Below the pieces are notes generated by a model. The model did not search any database, was not told the origin of the DNA, and saw only the letters and a program-made list of their open reading frames with translations. Of a stretch of 64,000 nt of DNA, positions 11,065 to 24,500 are shown piece after piece. Source of the stretch: Megalonaias nervosa (taxonomy: Eukaryota > Mollusca > Bivalvia > Unionida > Unionidae); the NCBI GenBank assembly GCA_016617855.1, contig JAECUM010004441.1, forward strand, positions 1 through 64,000, written 5' to 3'. The first letter of the stretch is position 1. Every line of letters starts with the position of its first letter. Position numbers and translations under genes: made by a program.

Positions 11065-11375
11065 CTCCAGTAGCCTAAGTGGTTAGAGCATTCACCTCGG
11101 ATGTGGAAGGTCGCTAGTTCAAACCCTGGCTAAGTTATGCCAAAGACTTATAAAAATGTTACTAACAACTGCATTGCCTAGCACTTACCATTAGGAGGTT
11201 AGTGTTAGGACTAGTCAGCCTGGTGTTAGGATAATGTGACTGGGTGGGACATGATGCCACATGTCTGTGGCATGATGCCCTAGTACAAAACATCACTATA
11301 AACTGCCACACTGTAGACATTAATGCAACATGACTAAAATTTTAAAGCTGTTACAAATCCAAATGACACACACAT
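11065..11375 (+). repeat. tRNA-derived SINE, family 1, copy a
   Basis: The 5' head has pol III boxes: box A-like 'agcctaagtggttagagc' and box B-like 'gctagttcaaaccctggc'. A conserved body follows (gttaggactagtcagcctgg, gtgactgggtgggacatgat, ctgccacactgtagacat), ending in an 'acacacac' tail. Two more copies, in reverse orientation, lie at 26768-27078 and 47330-47632. Transposition would need a partner LINE, which is not seen here. Confidence 0.85.
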
Positions 11376-13845
11376 ACATGCAGGAAGACTCTGAGAAAAT
11401 AATATCGTACATATCCGTCAAACTCTCCTATCATGTATTCTATCGGACAGATGGATAGGCTGATAAAAGTTCTACAAAAGTATTACAGTTTTTGAGAGAG
11501 ACAGAGAGAGATGTTTGGATAAAAAAGACCTGGAACAATAAAATTCAGCAACAAAGAACTTGAATATAATCATGTTTTATTAAATCATAACAATTTTCTT
11601 TGTCTTTTTTTTCACTTAAATGTAAATTGGTTATGCAGATTAATGGATCCATCCAGTAAGAAAACAAAGTATAATCAATTATCATTATGTTTGCTTTTGA
11701 TTCTGGGGAGTTTTCTGTCCACTCACATCTTCCATTTACATGCCACCAAAGTTTCATCCACATGTCATACAACAACCTTCGCAAAAGATGGACCATGAAA
11801 ACGTTGATTCCTTAAAACCAGAAGAGTAAATTTTCCTTTTTCCCCTAGATATACTAGCAAACTCGTCGCTTCCATATCAATAATAATTAAAGATAGAAAT
11901 GTTGAAATGATATATTTATATTTATTTATACTTGCAAATCATGATTTTGAGAACATTTATTTTATGCAGTTGCGTAACAATTATCCCCATGTCACCTTGA
12001 AATCAGTGACATATAGATCAAATCAATCTCTGACAAGTTCACATTGATAATGATTTGAGAGCACTTACCTTTTATAGATTTAAATCATAGCCAAACAGTA
12101 TGTTTGTATTGGTTTACTGTAATTACCATGTAAACAAAAGATGATAAACACTGCATGTGGGTTTTAAATATTCATCAAATAGATTGCTCTTAGGGTGAAA
12201 ACAAATCCATGTAGCTCATCATTAGTGATGAGTGTCTTTTGTTTCCAAGTGCACCTGAACAAAGAAATCTCTCAAGTTGTATTTTAATGCCCATCTTGGC
12301 CATTTTGCCATGTATTTTGGCCATATGATTTTACAAGAGTAAAGCAGAAACAACAGATTGTAATTAATTATAACTGTTAGGATTACCAAGATTGCCTTAT
12401 TTTGTAATAACAATTATCAGTAAATATTTAAACACTGTAGAAAGGTTACATGCCCAAGAGTAAGTAACTTAATCTTGACAATTTGTATGATGAAGGACAA
12501 TTCCTTCCTTATTTAACCAGTCCTTTATCATAATCTATCAGCTACTTTAAATTACAAATATAATTTCAGCATATTACTTCAATAAATCTTGGTAATAAGA
12601 AATACTGCTGAAGACATGCATGAATGTGTTGGATCAACTTCTGAATGTTTTTATTAATCTTAATAATTCTTTCTCCAAGATGTTTAAGCCAGTCTTTTAA
12701 AAATGTATATTTTGTCTCATTTAAAGTTGCAACATCATGAAATTAAATTTGCTAATCTAAAAATATAAGTGCCATTAATTTCTGTAAATAAATGTATATG
12801 ATTATTTCAATGGCAATTTCTAAACTTTACAAATGTGTTTATGTAATATTAAAAATTAAATGCTCAGTATTGAGCTGACTTTATGATCCGAGAGCTGTTG
12901 CCAAATGGACAATAGCTAAGTCAGAGGCACTCAGCTGGAGTCCAATTATAAGATAATCAAACTCTCAATCAAGCTTCATGGCCCTCAGCTATTTCACCCT
13001 TCTGGTGTACTAATTTCAATTACAACACTTATAATGGAAAGTTAAATACTACTGGACTTTGGCAACTGAAAGTTTACAGCCATGTTCTTCCGATGCTTAT
13101 AAATTATTTTACCAATTGGGAAAAATAAATATTCATTGGTTCTTATTAGTTATAAATATTAACATTACACAATCTGAATGAGATCCACATACATGTAATA
13201 TGTTTATCACTGCAAGTAGAAATGTTTGATTTAGCCCATTATTTATATGGGAATTCAGCATTTTAAATTGATGTTGGTTCTCTTTTTCAATAATAAAGCC
13301 AAACTATCCTCAACACTGATTTTAAATAAATAGGTTGCTAAGTAGCTAGTGGAGTATTCTTCTGAAATCCAACAGATCAGTTAAAAAAGGTTTTAAAGAT
13401 GCAAACAATGTTCTTCAGTGTTTAGAAATAATAACTATTGTTGTGCTGTCCTTATTTCATGATCTGTGTAGAGCTGTTTTCTATTGTAAGCATGCAACAA
13501 GAACTATATGACCTGGAAATGCAAACACTAACTTGAGTAAAAAACACAAGAATTCTCAATAATGCTTATTTCTGACAAAAAAGTTATCTTTGCCAATGAA
13601 ATAAATCAAGCATTGTTTGTTTCAGTCATGTAGCGAATGAAATGTTAACTATACTAGCAACATTCCCTTCTGAATTAAATTTGAAAAGCAGAAGTATACC
13701 ATCTCTAGCTGATTAACAGGTTAACTCAATATTTGATTAATTGATAATTATGTGATTACATGACATTAACAGAAATGAGAATCAACAATGACATCATGAA
13801 TATAATTGTTCAGTAAAGAGGAGAAGGATGATTCTGATGACTATG
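11376..13845. other. Intergenic AT-rich sequence, no gene supported
   Basis: No reading frame of useful length, no recognisable domain and no splice-framed exon was found on either strand. A short (ga)n tract lies near 11496. Confidence 0.5.
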
Positions 13846-14690
13846 TTACAACTCTATGATCTTACATTCAGTAGCAGAAAAGAGCAAAAACCAACAAGTT
13901 TTGTAAAATTCAACAAATGATTTATTTACCTAGAATACAAAGTGACAATTTAAAAGAACTTACAGTATTGTGTATCAATTCCCAAACAGTCCTAAACTTT
14001 TTGTCACAAATCCAAATTAATAGAGTTCTAATTAAATTCCAGTGATACTCCAAACAAACTATCACTGAATGTGATGTGCCTGTAGTCTTGAATGTGCTAA
14101 TGTGCCAGCAACCTAGATGTGTTAACAGTCTTTTGATATATCACACTAATATAATCCAAAACTTCCTTGTCTGAATCAACTATATTCCAAATTAATGTTT
14201 AAATCCAAGAATATTATTGAGCACTTTGTAGTTCCAGTGAATAATTTAAATAATTAAATCCACCTAAAGTTACAAACTGTAAACAATAATAAGAGTGATT
14301 CTGCTTCAGATGTCTACACAAGCATGAATAATATTTTAAGTAAACAACATTGATATAAAGAGCTAAGACACAATAACAAAGCCAGGATGTAGGTCAGCAA
14401 CTTTTCAAAACATTGAAAGTTGTCAACAAGTTAAAGATTTTCCAAATGAAAAGCCAATGTCCTAGGCTCATATTTACATAAACATGTTTACCTCCATTAT
14501 TAACGATCCTAATACTTAATTTGCACTCACACAGAACTATCAGCTATATATTATGTTGCTAACAAAACAAATGTCACTGATCAAGTGCATCATGAACTTG
14601 ATTTTGGACTAAGGGGTCAAGTACAACTTAGAAATATACATAACATATAACCATGGAGAAAAAAGCCAAACAACAATACAAATTAAATAT
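13846..14690. repeat. LTR-like dispersed repeat, copy 2 (solo)
   Basis: Second copy of the repeat at 7528-8400, same orientation, with no gag next to it. It would be a solo LTR if copy 1 is an LTR. The two copies are well diverged with indels. Confidence 0.5.
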
Positions 14691-16740
14691 ACATAGCAAT
14701 CAACTATCACTATGTAGATCTTCCCCATATCCATACAAGACCCATAGACAGTGTATGTTATTTATGATAGGACCTAGAGTTATTCTTGAAACCCTAAGCT
14801 GGATCTTTAATTGTGTCAGTTTCCATTTTGTAAGGATTTTGGCTGATACAAATTATACCTGCTAACAGTTATTATACTTGTTAGCATTTACCATATACGC
14901 ATCTCAATTCCAATGTCATGATCATTTGTTCTTGCAATCAATACAGCCTATATTGCACTCTAAAGTGAGATCAATGGAAATCCTTGATGCTATTACCTCA
15001 CTGTTGATCCCATACATTGATTTCCAAATGAAACTGGTTTACACACATTCCTGTGTTGACATTTGCTTCCCGCCTACAGGGAATTTGAACTTGACAATCA
15101 GTTAATTTTGGCACCTGAAATCCTTCTCAACACTGACACTGGAGGAAGACACTTTACGCAGTTTTCCCCACATAATCGCATGTCCAGTGGGTATCCCTTT
15201 TACTACCCTGTCAGGGTTTCACATTCATTAATAATTTTAGCAAGAGCTTGACTTGTGTTTAAGCATGTGAATTACAAATGGCTAACACTGGCTGCTCCAT
15301 TGATCAGCAGATCTTTAGTGTGAAATGAGATAGCAATTATGGACAAGTATAACATAATATTTTCATTGCAAAAAGTGAACAGTTTTTAATTACTTTCAAA
15401 TGTTTCTAGTTGTTACAAGCCATGTCAAATAAAGATGCACATTAGCAGAGAACAAATTGTGCCAAGGTCATTTGGGTTCAAAATTTGTTTGGTGAAAGGA
15501 ATGCAAAGTACAATCAAAAGTGATGATTCATACTTTCACTGGTTTAATCAGCTCCCATTCTATTTAAACCATTTATATTTGCAAACATGAGTAACATACT
15601 AGACAGTTCTACTGCATTTAATATAAGTAGCCAATCACTTCTCTTACATCCAGGTCACTGACCATGACCTCATACTTCAGTGTAATAACCCTTTATCTCA
15701 TTCATTTCATTCATTGAAATACTAAAAGCAGTGAGACAGCAGCTTTCAATGGAAAGAAAGAAAAGGGGGCAGGGGGAATTTTGAATTAAGTTGGGGAAAA
15801 ACAAATCAACTTTTCTTTCTTGATGTATCAAAATGAAATAACAATTTGCCTGTTCAGCCCTGTTAATAACATTTACTCTGACAGAATGTAAGAAAAACTA
15901 TATATTTAAAGACATTTTTGTATGGCAATGTCATTCTGCTATAATATGACAATGTATTCAAACATATAGAGATACAAAGTTATATATCCTATGAGTATGA
16001 CAAGTATAATTTAATGACTAACACTCTTGTGATCACTGTATTTGACATAAAATATTGTTACAGATGTGAAATAGCATAACTATGAAGTAATAACATATTC
16101 CAATCTTGAATTGATGAGAGATAAATGATGACAACAAACAATATAACTCTTGATTAGAGAGATCTATTTTAATATTCCTTCTCACTTTCTTAAATGAAGC
16201 TCTGATACTAATTAAGCTGAAGAATCTGAACCAGTTTAGAAATGGGTGAAGATAAAATTGAATATGCACGGGTTGGACTGGCCAGGATTAGTTGATAATG
16301 AAAGTATAATTTTTGTGACAAAAAAACTTTCGAGGATTTACCCTAGATGTAAATGAAAAAAAGAGAGATCATGTTTTACTGGTGAATTTTGCAGCCCTTT
16401 TACAGATTTGGGTATGGAAAACTCATTACAGATATTAGCAACTGACTCTTTGGTGTAAAATTAAATACACGTTTTTACCACATGCAGATCCAGAAAATGT
16501 TGCAGCTAATGATTTTCTCTACAGAAAATTTTGCCTCAAGGACATGTCTATACTGATAAAAATAGGTTTGATCATGATCATTCAGAAATTGAAAGTTTTT
16601 GATAATTTTTGGTCCCAGAAATTTCATTCAGTGAATGTTTTGGAACATCAGAGATTATATTTTAATTGACTTATGTCAATGTTGTATTTACTGCTGAGGA
16701 TTATTTCTGAGGTTATGAAAATAAACCTTACAGTGCCAAG
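14691..16740. other. Intergenic, no gene supported
   Basis: Frames of 60-80 codons occur between 14650 and 15250, including two overlapping ones, but they show no domain, no splice context and no codon signal I can defend. The rest is AT-rich unique DNA. Confidence 0.45.
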
Positions 16741-16744
16741 TCAA

Positions 16745-17400
16745 ATTTAACTAAACATACATTCAGCCAACCTTAGGATTCTAGAAGTCATATCTGTAGG
16801 TTAAACAAAATGGACATTGCAGCCAAGAGCCAAAGTTGGGTTCAGCATACAATTATCCAAAATTTGTTTTCTGTATAAAAGTCATACATGAACATTATGG
16901 AAAGAGACATGGAAGTGAAGGAAAATGTGGATAATCATGCCGTTAACCAGATTTTGGTTACTAGTATTAATGTGGTTTATATAAAAAGCATTGCACTGAC
17001 CAGCCAAGTTTTGGCTAAGCATATTTTGAACCAAAATTTGGTTTCTGCTTAAATTAAAGTCATACATAAATCTTATTGAAAAAGACAATGAAATGGTTAA
17101 CCCAATTTGGGAAAAGTTAGCTAGAATTCAGTGTCTCACTGCCATATCAGTTATACAAATATGCATTTAGTTACCAGCCAAATTTTGGGTAAACATACAT
17201 TTAACCACAATTTTGTTTTTGCCTAAAAGTTATGCTTGTAGACTATGAAGATGGAATTATAGCCCACATCCAGTTTTGGCTAAGCATACATTTAGCAAAG
17301 AAGCTGGTGTCTGTCTAGGAGTTACACTAATGGTTATGAAGAGCAACTTCATAGTAAATACCTAAAATTGGCTAAATATGCATTACTTGTGAAAGAGCCA
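16745..17400. repeat. Diverged tandem-like repeat
   Basis: About five degenerate units contain 'gccaagttttggctaagcat', then 'ttaaccaaaatttggtttctg', then 'aaagtcatacat'. They lie at about 16745, 16830, 17005, 17175 and 17265, with irregular spacing of 85-170 bp. Confidence 0.6.
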
Positions 17401-20400
17401 CACAAATCAGGCAATAGGGATCCTTACCCAAAATTTGGTTTATTTAGCCTGTCTTCCCCAACAGATAGTAAAATTACAATCTCATTATAAATAGGGATTT
17501 AACCAGACATTGGTTGCGGGGCTACAAAGATTCTCATAATCAGCATTTACTATTTTGGGCTGAAAGATTTCAGCCCAAAGCGAAAACACAATCTGATTAG
17601 TCAAAAACTTAAATAAAATCTGAAGCTGGTATATATATGTTTTTGAAAATTGGGCTTTGTAATCAGTGAGTCAAAAATCTAAACACATCACATTTGTCTC
17701 AAAATAAAATCTCTGCTGATGCACTGGGGGATTGCAGCTGTTGACCCAGGGTCAATATTTTGCTTCCCATGAATCCAATAATCTAGTACCCATAGGGATG
17801 ATACAGACACCAATATTAAGATTATGCAGTAGTAGGTGTTTGTATAATAGTCACAGACTAGATTCATCTGTTAACAGTTAGAATAACCTCAAATAACCTA
17901 GAAATTGCTTCCATCTTAAAAAACTGTGACTTTTTTTCTTCCAAAACATGATGGGAGGTGTCAACTCTGATCTGATTTGAAAGCAATTGGTCAGCTTTCT
18001 ATTGCACCAGAAACATAATGTTAAGGCTGTTATGTGATTGCCACTGGTTGACTTATGAAAAAGAGTAATATGGCCAACAGTACTGCTTGATGCATCTATC
18101 CTGGGGTAAATGAATTATGAATGTATGGAATAGTGTGGGAGGGGACTTGTCAGAAGTGTATGCCTTAGTATTGGGAGGGGGTAACGGTTAATAAGTATGT
18201 ACATTCTGCACTGTTGGGGGATCAATATACATAAGAATTTTTATATTTTAGTTGGTAATAAGGCTGTAACAAGCTAGCAAATGAGTCAAGATAAAATGCA
18301 AATTCTCCACAGGGGTACGATAGGGGCATCAAAACTCCATATCCTTATTTTAAGCAAATGTATTAAACTTCATCTTTCAAAGTTCGATTGTTCCAGCTAT
18401 TGTTGGGAAGCATTGTGGAAACACAAATGTACATATGTAGAAAAGTGTACACTCTGCAACTGAGAGGGTGGGAGTCAAAACTGACTAATTTTTTGTCTAT
18501 ATTCTTTAAGGACATCCCTTATATGATCAAAATTGAAGGTAAATTTGAATTAAGTTCCCTCCAGAAATTGTTAAAAGTTAATAGAAAATGTCAAAGAAAA
18601 TAATTTCCTTAGAATTTTAAAACTCTGGTTAAAAGGTATCTTTTTTGTTTTAAACCATTAAGTAGTAGCTCACAATCAAATGCAAGAAAGCCCCGAAACA
18701 GTTAGGTCCCTCTGAAATCTGACAACTATAAGACTATAGAAATGCTAAGAAATTAAGCTAAATATGTTAAGGTAAACTTACAGGAGATAAGTAAATATTT
18801 TAACACTTATCTTGGATTTCTATAAATTATTTTCTGTTAGTAAAGTGTTAGGTCATTAAATGGACTCTTGATGTTTTGGAAACATTATTTATTTTGAGAC
18901 AATGCAGTCTGACACAGAATTACCAAATTATCTGCCGATTTAGATGGAAAGACTTAAATTATGCTATTTTCTTTTTCTGCATTACATTCATCAAACATGT
19001 ATGTTAAGCAAGAATCATAAATATTGCATTTTCAGGAAATTTCACATAAAAGTCAGAGATAAGATTACACATATTTCCACAGATTAACTGTGCTGTGGTG
19101 CGAAAGAATGAACTTTATGACAAGACATGTAAAAACAAGAAATATAACCAACTATGCATTTTATCAATCAGCCATAACAGCTAATGATCTCATTACATAT
19201 TACCTACTTCAGACCAACAAACTGAAACATGGAGTGAGTAGTTACATAATGTGACAAAACTTGTGGGAATATTTCCCACAAACTGCACAGAAATTGTATA
19301 GGAAATAGACGTTAATTATTTCGCATTTTTAGACACAATAATGTGAACACTATTACTTTTGATATTTGTCAAATTTTAGTTTTAACTTTCTTTTATCTTC
19401 TGTAAGTAGTTTGTAAAGCTCTCATAATTGTTGATACATCAGAAAATGTTTTATGTAATTTAGTGTGGGCTAGACTTTAATCGCATTTCAGGAAGGTCGG
19501 ATAGAATCAAAAGAACTAAAAGGTCTGACAAAAGGGTCTTTATCCTATGAGTAGATGAGTTGTTTGTCTCTAAGTCTTTATGAACCTGCTTCCTGGATTT
19601 GGAAGGTCATTATTTAGATGCCACAAGAGCTGCATATAGTAAAATTTTTTTAAAGTATGAAGACATTTTTGGACAAAATGAATATAAAGGTGTGATCCAA
19701 TACAATCAGGATTGAATGTCACATGCTATGATGTCACAATGAAAGCTATGCATATTGATAAACAAATTTGCACTACTCTCGATTGTGACGATTCAACTTG
19801 ATATGCTCTTATTTTGACCCAAGTTTAGTACATGGCCACCATTGTAAAAATCCATAGCGAGAGATCATTTTCATCTGGAAGTTTCTTGGCGACAGTTAAA
19901 GTGCAGAGCATTCAATAATCAAGATTGAATAGACTTTGGTTAAAGAAAATTAGCGTTAAATTTTAAAAGAACAATTTATATTTAATTTAAAATGAGTAAG
20001 TGTGCATACATGACCCACATGACTTGTACAATAATGTGTATTACTTCCTTGTCTGACTTGTACAATAATGTGTATTACTTCCTTGTCACACAAAGTGAAA
20101 TAAATTACTCGAAAGTAACATTTTCAATCACTTTATTATTTTTTGATGCAAAATCTCTAAAATTCCCTGACTTTCAATGACCTGGGTGAAATATCAATGA
20201 CTGTGCGAACCCTATTTTTGCACAAAGAGAATGTTTTAGCTTTCAGTCACTGATCTTGACCTATGCCTTTATGATCCTGAAAAGATTGGTTCTTCCTTAT
20301 CCTAAGTACAATCCATGTGCAAAGTTTATGGCCAGGTATGTGATGTATAAGAAATTTTATGTTGCTTAAAACATTATAGTTCTGTCTGACAGTGACCTTG

Positions 20401-22170
20401 ACCTTTGATCTTTAGACCATAACAATGGCAGACTTCTTTCTTTCCCAAAGTGCAAGCCATCCAAAATACCCCAAGAGGAAACACAATCTACAAAGTTTGA
20501 TAACTGCAGATCGAGGACAACTAAAGTTATCGTGCAGAAACCAAATGGGTAACAGACAAAACAAATGGATTGGACTGAAGGATGAAATTATAACACAGAA
20601 CATTCCACTGTATTGTTGGTGTATACAAATCTGATAAAAGCAAAAATTTAACCAAGACTAGAAAAATGTGCAAGGTTATACTCCATAACCAGGGGTAGGT
20701 GCTATGAAACCCACTCCAAATGCTTGCCTAGGATCTCGAAAGAAAGATAGCCTGGACTAGTCCAGCTGATGTATTTTTCCTATTGACTTCTTCACATCAT
20801 ACATTTTGTGAAATGAATGTGCAAATAATTAAATACTAGATACAAGTCTGCAATATAGCTGATGTTCTGCTGATCTGAAAGCCACAAATGATAGATGCTT
20901 AACAACACTCAAATATTTCAAAGAAAATCTAATCATTGCTGAAGCCAACACAAAGTCAAGTCATACTTATGTCTTCTATTTTGCTAATAATGACAATACA
21001 AACTGAATTCTTGATAAAATATGTCTTAAGTTACAAAAATAACAAACTATATATAATTCAAAGGATTACAAGTTTTATTTCAAGAATCTAAAAAATTATA
21101 AATATATTCTTGATTATACCAGTCTTGGGCAAGGCACTTTTGTCATTTGCATCAGCACTAAATAACCAATCTACTTGTGTTGCTATGCCATAAAGCAACA
21201 AAACCAGAAGAAATATAGGGTTTGGGTTTCCCGAAAGTTCAAATCTTTTGAAGCATTGTTCATAGATTACTGTTGAACATTTAGTCAGTTAGGGGTTAAG
21301 GTTAGGGTTAATAATAATAATAACAGCAAATGCAGTTCAAACCCTAATCACAAACCCTGACCCTAACCCTACATAACTGAATACAATGTTATTTTCAAGA
21401 ATCTTAAAATATTAAAAATATATTCTTCTTATATGCATATTACAAAAATAATTTGTAACATTTTCAAATTTAATTACGGTAAGACCAAAACCTGACCTGT
21501 GAAAAGCAAGTGGTGCAAGTTGATAGAACTGGTGAAATTGTCTGAAAATATCAGATATTAGACTTTAAACTATGCATCTATTCATTCTTTCAGGATGAAA
21601 ATTTTTATGGAATAAGCAATTATGTATATTTAAAAAGAAATACAGTCAGTTGTATAGTTGCAGTACACAAAAATTCCTTTTGGATCAAAAATAAACCTGG
21701 TGATTTAACAAAATTCAACAAACCCCAACTATAATTTTCATATACCCTATTTATTTCATAATAACACAATGTTGCAATTGCTGTACTTCAAATAAAAAAG
21801 ATACAGCATATATTCATATTACACTGACTTGTGTGTTTATTTAGAGCTCAAAATATTTTTCCTCCAGGTCCCGAGGTCAGCCATTGTCTAATTGCTCTAT
21901 CAATGTCCTATTTACTCATTGGATCAGCAGTGCTGATGTTCATTTATATCTGAAGAAGCATATCTTGCTTTATACAGTTTCTTTTTACATGGTTCCCATG
22001 CTTTTCTAAAGATAAATTTCCAGGTCATTTGCAGGGTTTTTCCTTAATTTTTTCAAGGTTCACATATGACCATTACTGAATGGAAATAAAGAACATTTTA
22101 GATTATAAAACATGCATTTTCTAAATCTAGAGATGTTTCTCATTCAACACTCTCCAAAACATCTAAGTCA
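17401..22170. other. Long intergenic stretch, no gene supported
   Basis: Small items only: a perfect 11-bp hairpin at 17554-17579 (tttgggctgaa), a 34-bp tandem duplication at 20022-20090, a 'tgaccttgacctttgatc' repeat phrase near 20392, 'ttccctgactttcaatgacct' near 20162 (a related phrase recurs near 24800-24910), and telomere-like motifs at 21290-21372. No exon could be supported. Confidence 0.5.
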
Positions 22171-22243
22171 GAAAAGATGATCATGTATAAAACCACAAAA
22201 TTTATAACACAAAACAAGTTTGATTATATTTCTATAAATTGGT

Positions 22244-22555
22244 ATGACAAATAATGAACTTACCAGCCAGAGGGAATTTTTTATCCGTCCACAAGTTTTT
22301 CCACAAGCAAATTTTCCTGTAGTGGATCCTTTCACTACTAATAGCAACACTTGCCATATTTCCAAGACAGAAAATATAAATTTTCCAAGAAACTGTGAAC
22401 TTGAAACTTCATCACATGGTTATCAGCTAGGGTCTGTATTTGGAGGGTCTTTCATACAGGGTGGTAATTTTAAAATCAATATTAATTACAACACAAGTAT
22501 GTCACAAACAGTTTCACCTCCTCCAAAAGAAAAGGAGAATTATATACGACAGTGA
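22244..22555 (+). CDS. Candidate terminal exon, unknown gene (weak)
   Basis: An open stretch ends at a TGA at 22553 and includes HGYQLGSVFGGSFIQGG followed by NFKININYN. This Gly/Phe/Asn pattern resembles short beta-rich linkers in invertebrate innate-immunity proteins. A possible acceptor is '...accagccag' before 22278. On the opposite strand a strong donor (ctg|gtaagttc near 22262) follows an open stretch as well, so the exon may belong to a minus-strand gene instead. Neither reading has a partner exon in view. I do not assign a function. Confidence 0.25.
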   Translation: MTNNELTSQREFFIRPQVFPQANFPVVDPFTTNSNTCHISKTENINFPRNCELETSSHGYQLGSVFGGSFIQGGNFKININYNTSMSQTVSPPPKEKENYIRQ

Positions 22556-22990
22556 CACGGATATCTAAATTACCCGTGAAAAACTCAAGCACAGACACTC
22601 ATGCTGCATGTAACTTGAATCGCCTATATGTTACCCTACACTACAACACAGCTGTGTGCCAAGTATCATCTCATTATGTACAATATAAATTTCTAAATTG
22701 GAACTGATGAAAATGAAACATTTTCTTGTGATAAGTATTAACTATTTATTGTTTATTGCATATAACATCCATATATTAAATGTGATAATACCTGAAAACT
22801 ATGCAATGTTTTATGTTGTTATTTTGTTTGGCTCACGCATAAAAACTGTGTACTTCGGATGACACGTCACGCCACATTCCTCATTAACATATTTGTATTA
22901 ATGCACCGCATGTAAACATTTGCGCACAAACTATACTGCACAAGTAACGGTATTCTTTCTTACTTTATATGATAATATTGGGTGAGAAAA

Positions 22991-23144
22991 AGAATCTATG
23001 TTGGGGTTTGGATCGAGACAAGGAAATCCCAGTCGCGGGGTTACATTATATGTCTCCCCACGAGGATGGCCGAGTGGGGAGACATATAATGTAACCCCGC
23101 GACTGGGATTTCCTTGTCTCGGTCCAAACCCCAACATAGATTCT
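22991..23144. repeat. Near-perfect palindrome, 70-bp arms, tRNA-like boxes
   Basis: The arms 22991-23060 and 23075-23144 are inverted copies with a single mismatch (t/c within ggatcgag). They are separated by only 14 bases, cgaggatggccgag. The centre and right arm together carry a box A-like 'gatggccgagtgg' and, about 50 bases on, a box B-like 'ggtccaaaccc', as in Leu/Ser-type tRNAs. The right half could be a tRNA-derived sequence and the left half its inverted copy. It is clearly a foldback structure; whether it is transcribed is unknown. Confidence 0.93.
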
Positions 23145-23744
23145 ATATAGATATGTATATGCATCTTATAGAAAGTAAACATTTCCTATTACTGTATAAA
23201 AAAAAGAAAATGCAAATAATTAGAATCTTATCTTGTTATGAAAAGAGTTTAACCCTGAATTTATCTGTGCCAATAAAATCCCAAACAAGATTTTTCAAAC
23301 AACTTAACCTCCTTAAAATGATCTGGTTAAAAATCCATTATTTAAAAAACATTTTCAAAAAGGATTGATTTTCAATTTTGACAAAAGACCTTCAAAATTA
23401 TATATTGTTGTATAAAAATAAGGACTGAATTTTCTGTAAAATCAACTTGTCTTCTCATAATTTGTTAAACCAATCCCCAAACCTGTATTGATACAGGGAC
23501 TTGTATTGTTTTTTTAATATATAATACAAGGGACAACAATTTCTCATTTCAGCTCTGAGGTTCAACAATTTGGACTACAAATTTGGCTTAAAACGAGTAG
23601 CAGTCCATTTTCTAATCTGGGTTTCCTCTGAATATTCCCACCCCATTTTGAATTTTGGACATTTAGGTTGGGGTGTGGGGTCATTGCAATTGCTTATCGA
23701 AAATTTGGAATTTGCCGCCACCGTGCGGTAATGACATATGGTAG
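23145..23744. other. Gene-free spacer
   Basis: AT-rich unique sequence between the palindrome and the foldback element; nothing else recognised. Confidence 0.5.
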
Positions 23745-24500
23745 TTGCTTACAAGTGAGTCTAGAAAATTTAAACTTATCTTATATCGACTTATATCTGC
23801 ATGAAATCGATAGGAAAATGATTTATTTTCTCAGAAATGCCAAGTTTATAATTGTCATGTCTTTAATCTGCTGACAGACTAGACGAAACTACGGCATAGA
23901 TGAAACTTAACCTGGTACTCACCATTTTGCATTACTAGTCACATAACTTCACAAATCTCAAACAATGACATCGGAAGTCCAATAGTCACATGATATCAAC
24001 AATAAACTCATTTTTAATGATGTTGTACAGATATTCAATTATATTAAATGAAAGCCAGATACTTTTTGTAAAAACCAGCAATCTGTCCAGTCTGATTTAT
24101 CAGGCAGACAGCACATGTCGACGTGGTAGTCACGTGAAACAACAAAACTCCAGAAGTTGTTCTCGGAATATATATAAATATGGAAAATATTAGTGTTCTT
24201 TTGTTTATGTATTTTTATTACAACCAGTATACAACTTTCACTTAATGTTTTATTTTTTTCTCTACAACACTTTAAAATGTGGGTTGTTAGATTTGTGTAC
24301 TTGTGTGACTAGCAATGCAAATCCCGAATACCAGGTCAAATTTCATCAATGCCGTAGTTTACTTTTGTCTTTCAGCAGATTAAAGACATAACGATTTTAA
24401 TACAATTTTTGAGAAAATAAGTAATTTTCATATCTATTTCATGCCTGTATTGATCTAACAATGTTTAAAGTTTGCTAGGCCATCCGGTAAGCGGCTATGC
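23745..24500. mobile_element. Foldback-type element with about 215-bp inverted arms
   Basis: The segment 23745-23963 (with gctgacagactagacgaaac, ctacggcatagatgaaact and gcattactagtcacat) is the inverted counterpart of 24283-24500 (tgtgactagcaatgcaaatc, aatgccgtagtttac, ctttcagcagattaaagac). Arms are diverged but collinear; the loop of about 320 bp has no transposase. It is best described as a decayed foldback or MITE-like DNA element. Target duplications were not resolved. Confidence 0.65.

Noticed and set aside
11065..11375. Functional tRNA gene
   Set aside because: The A and B boxes are present but the cloverleaf is not complete and a SINE body follows; copies elsewhere show it is a retroelement.
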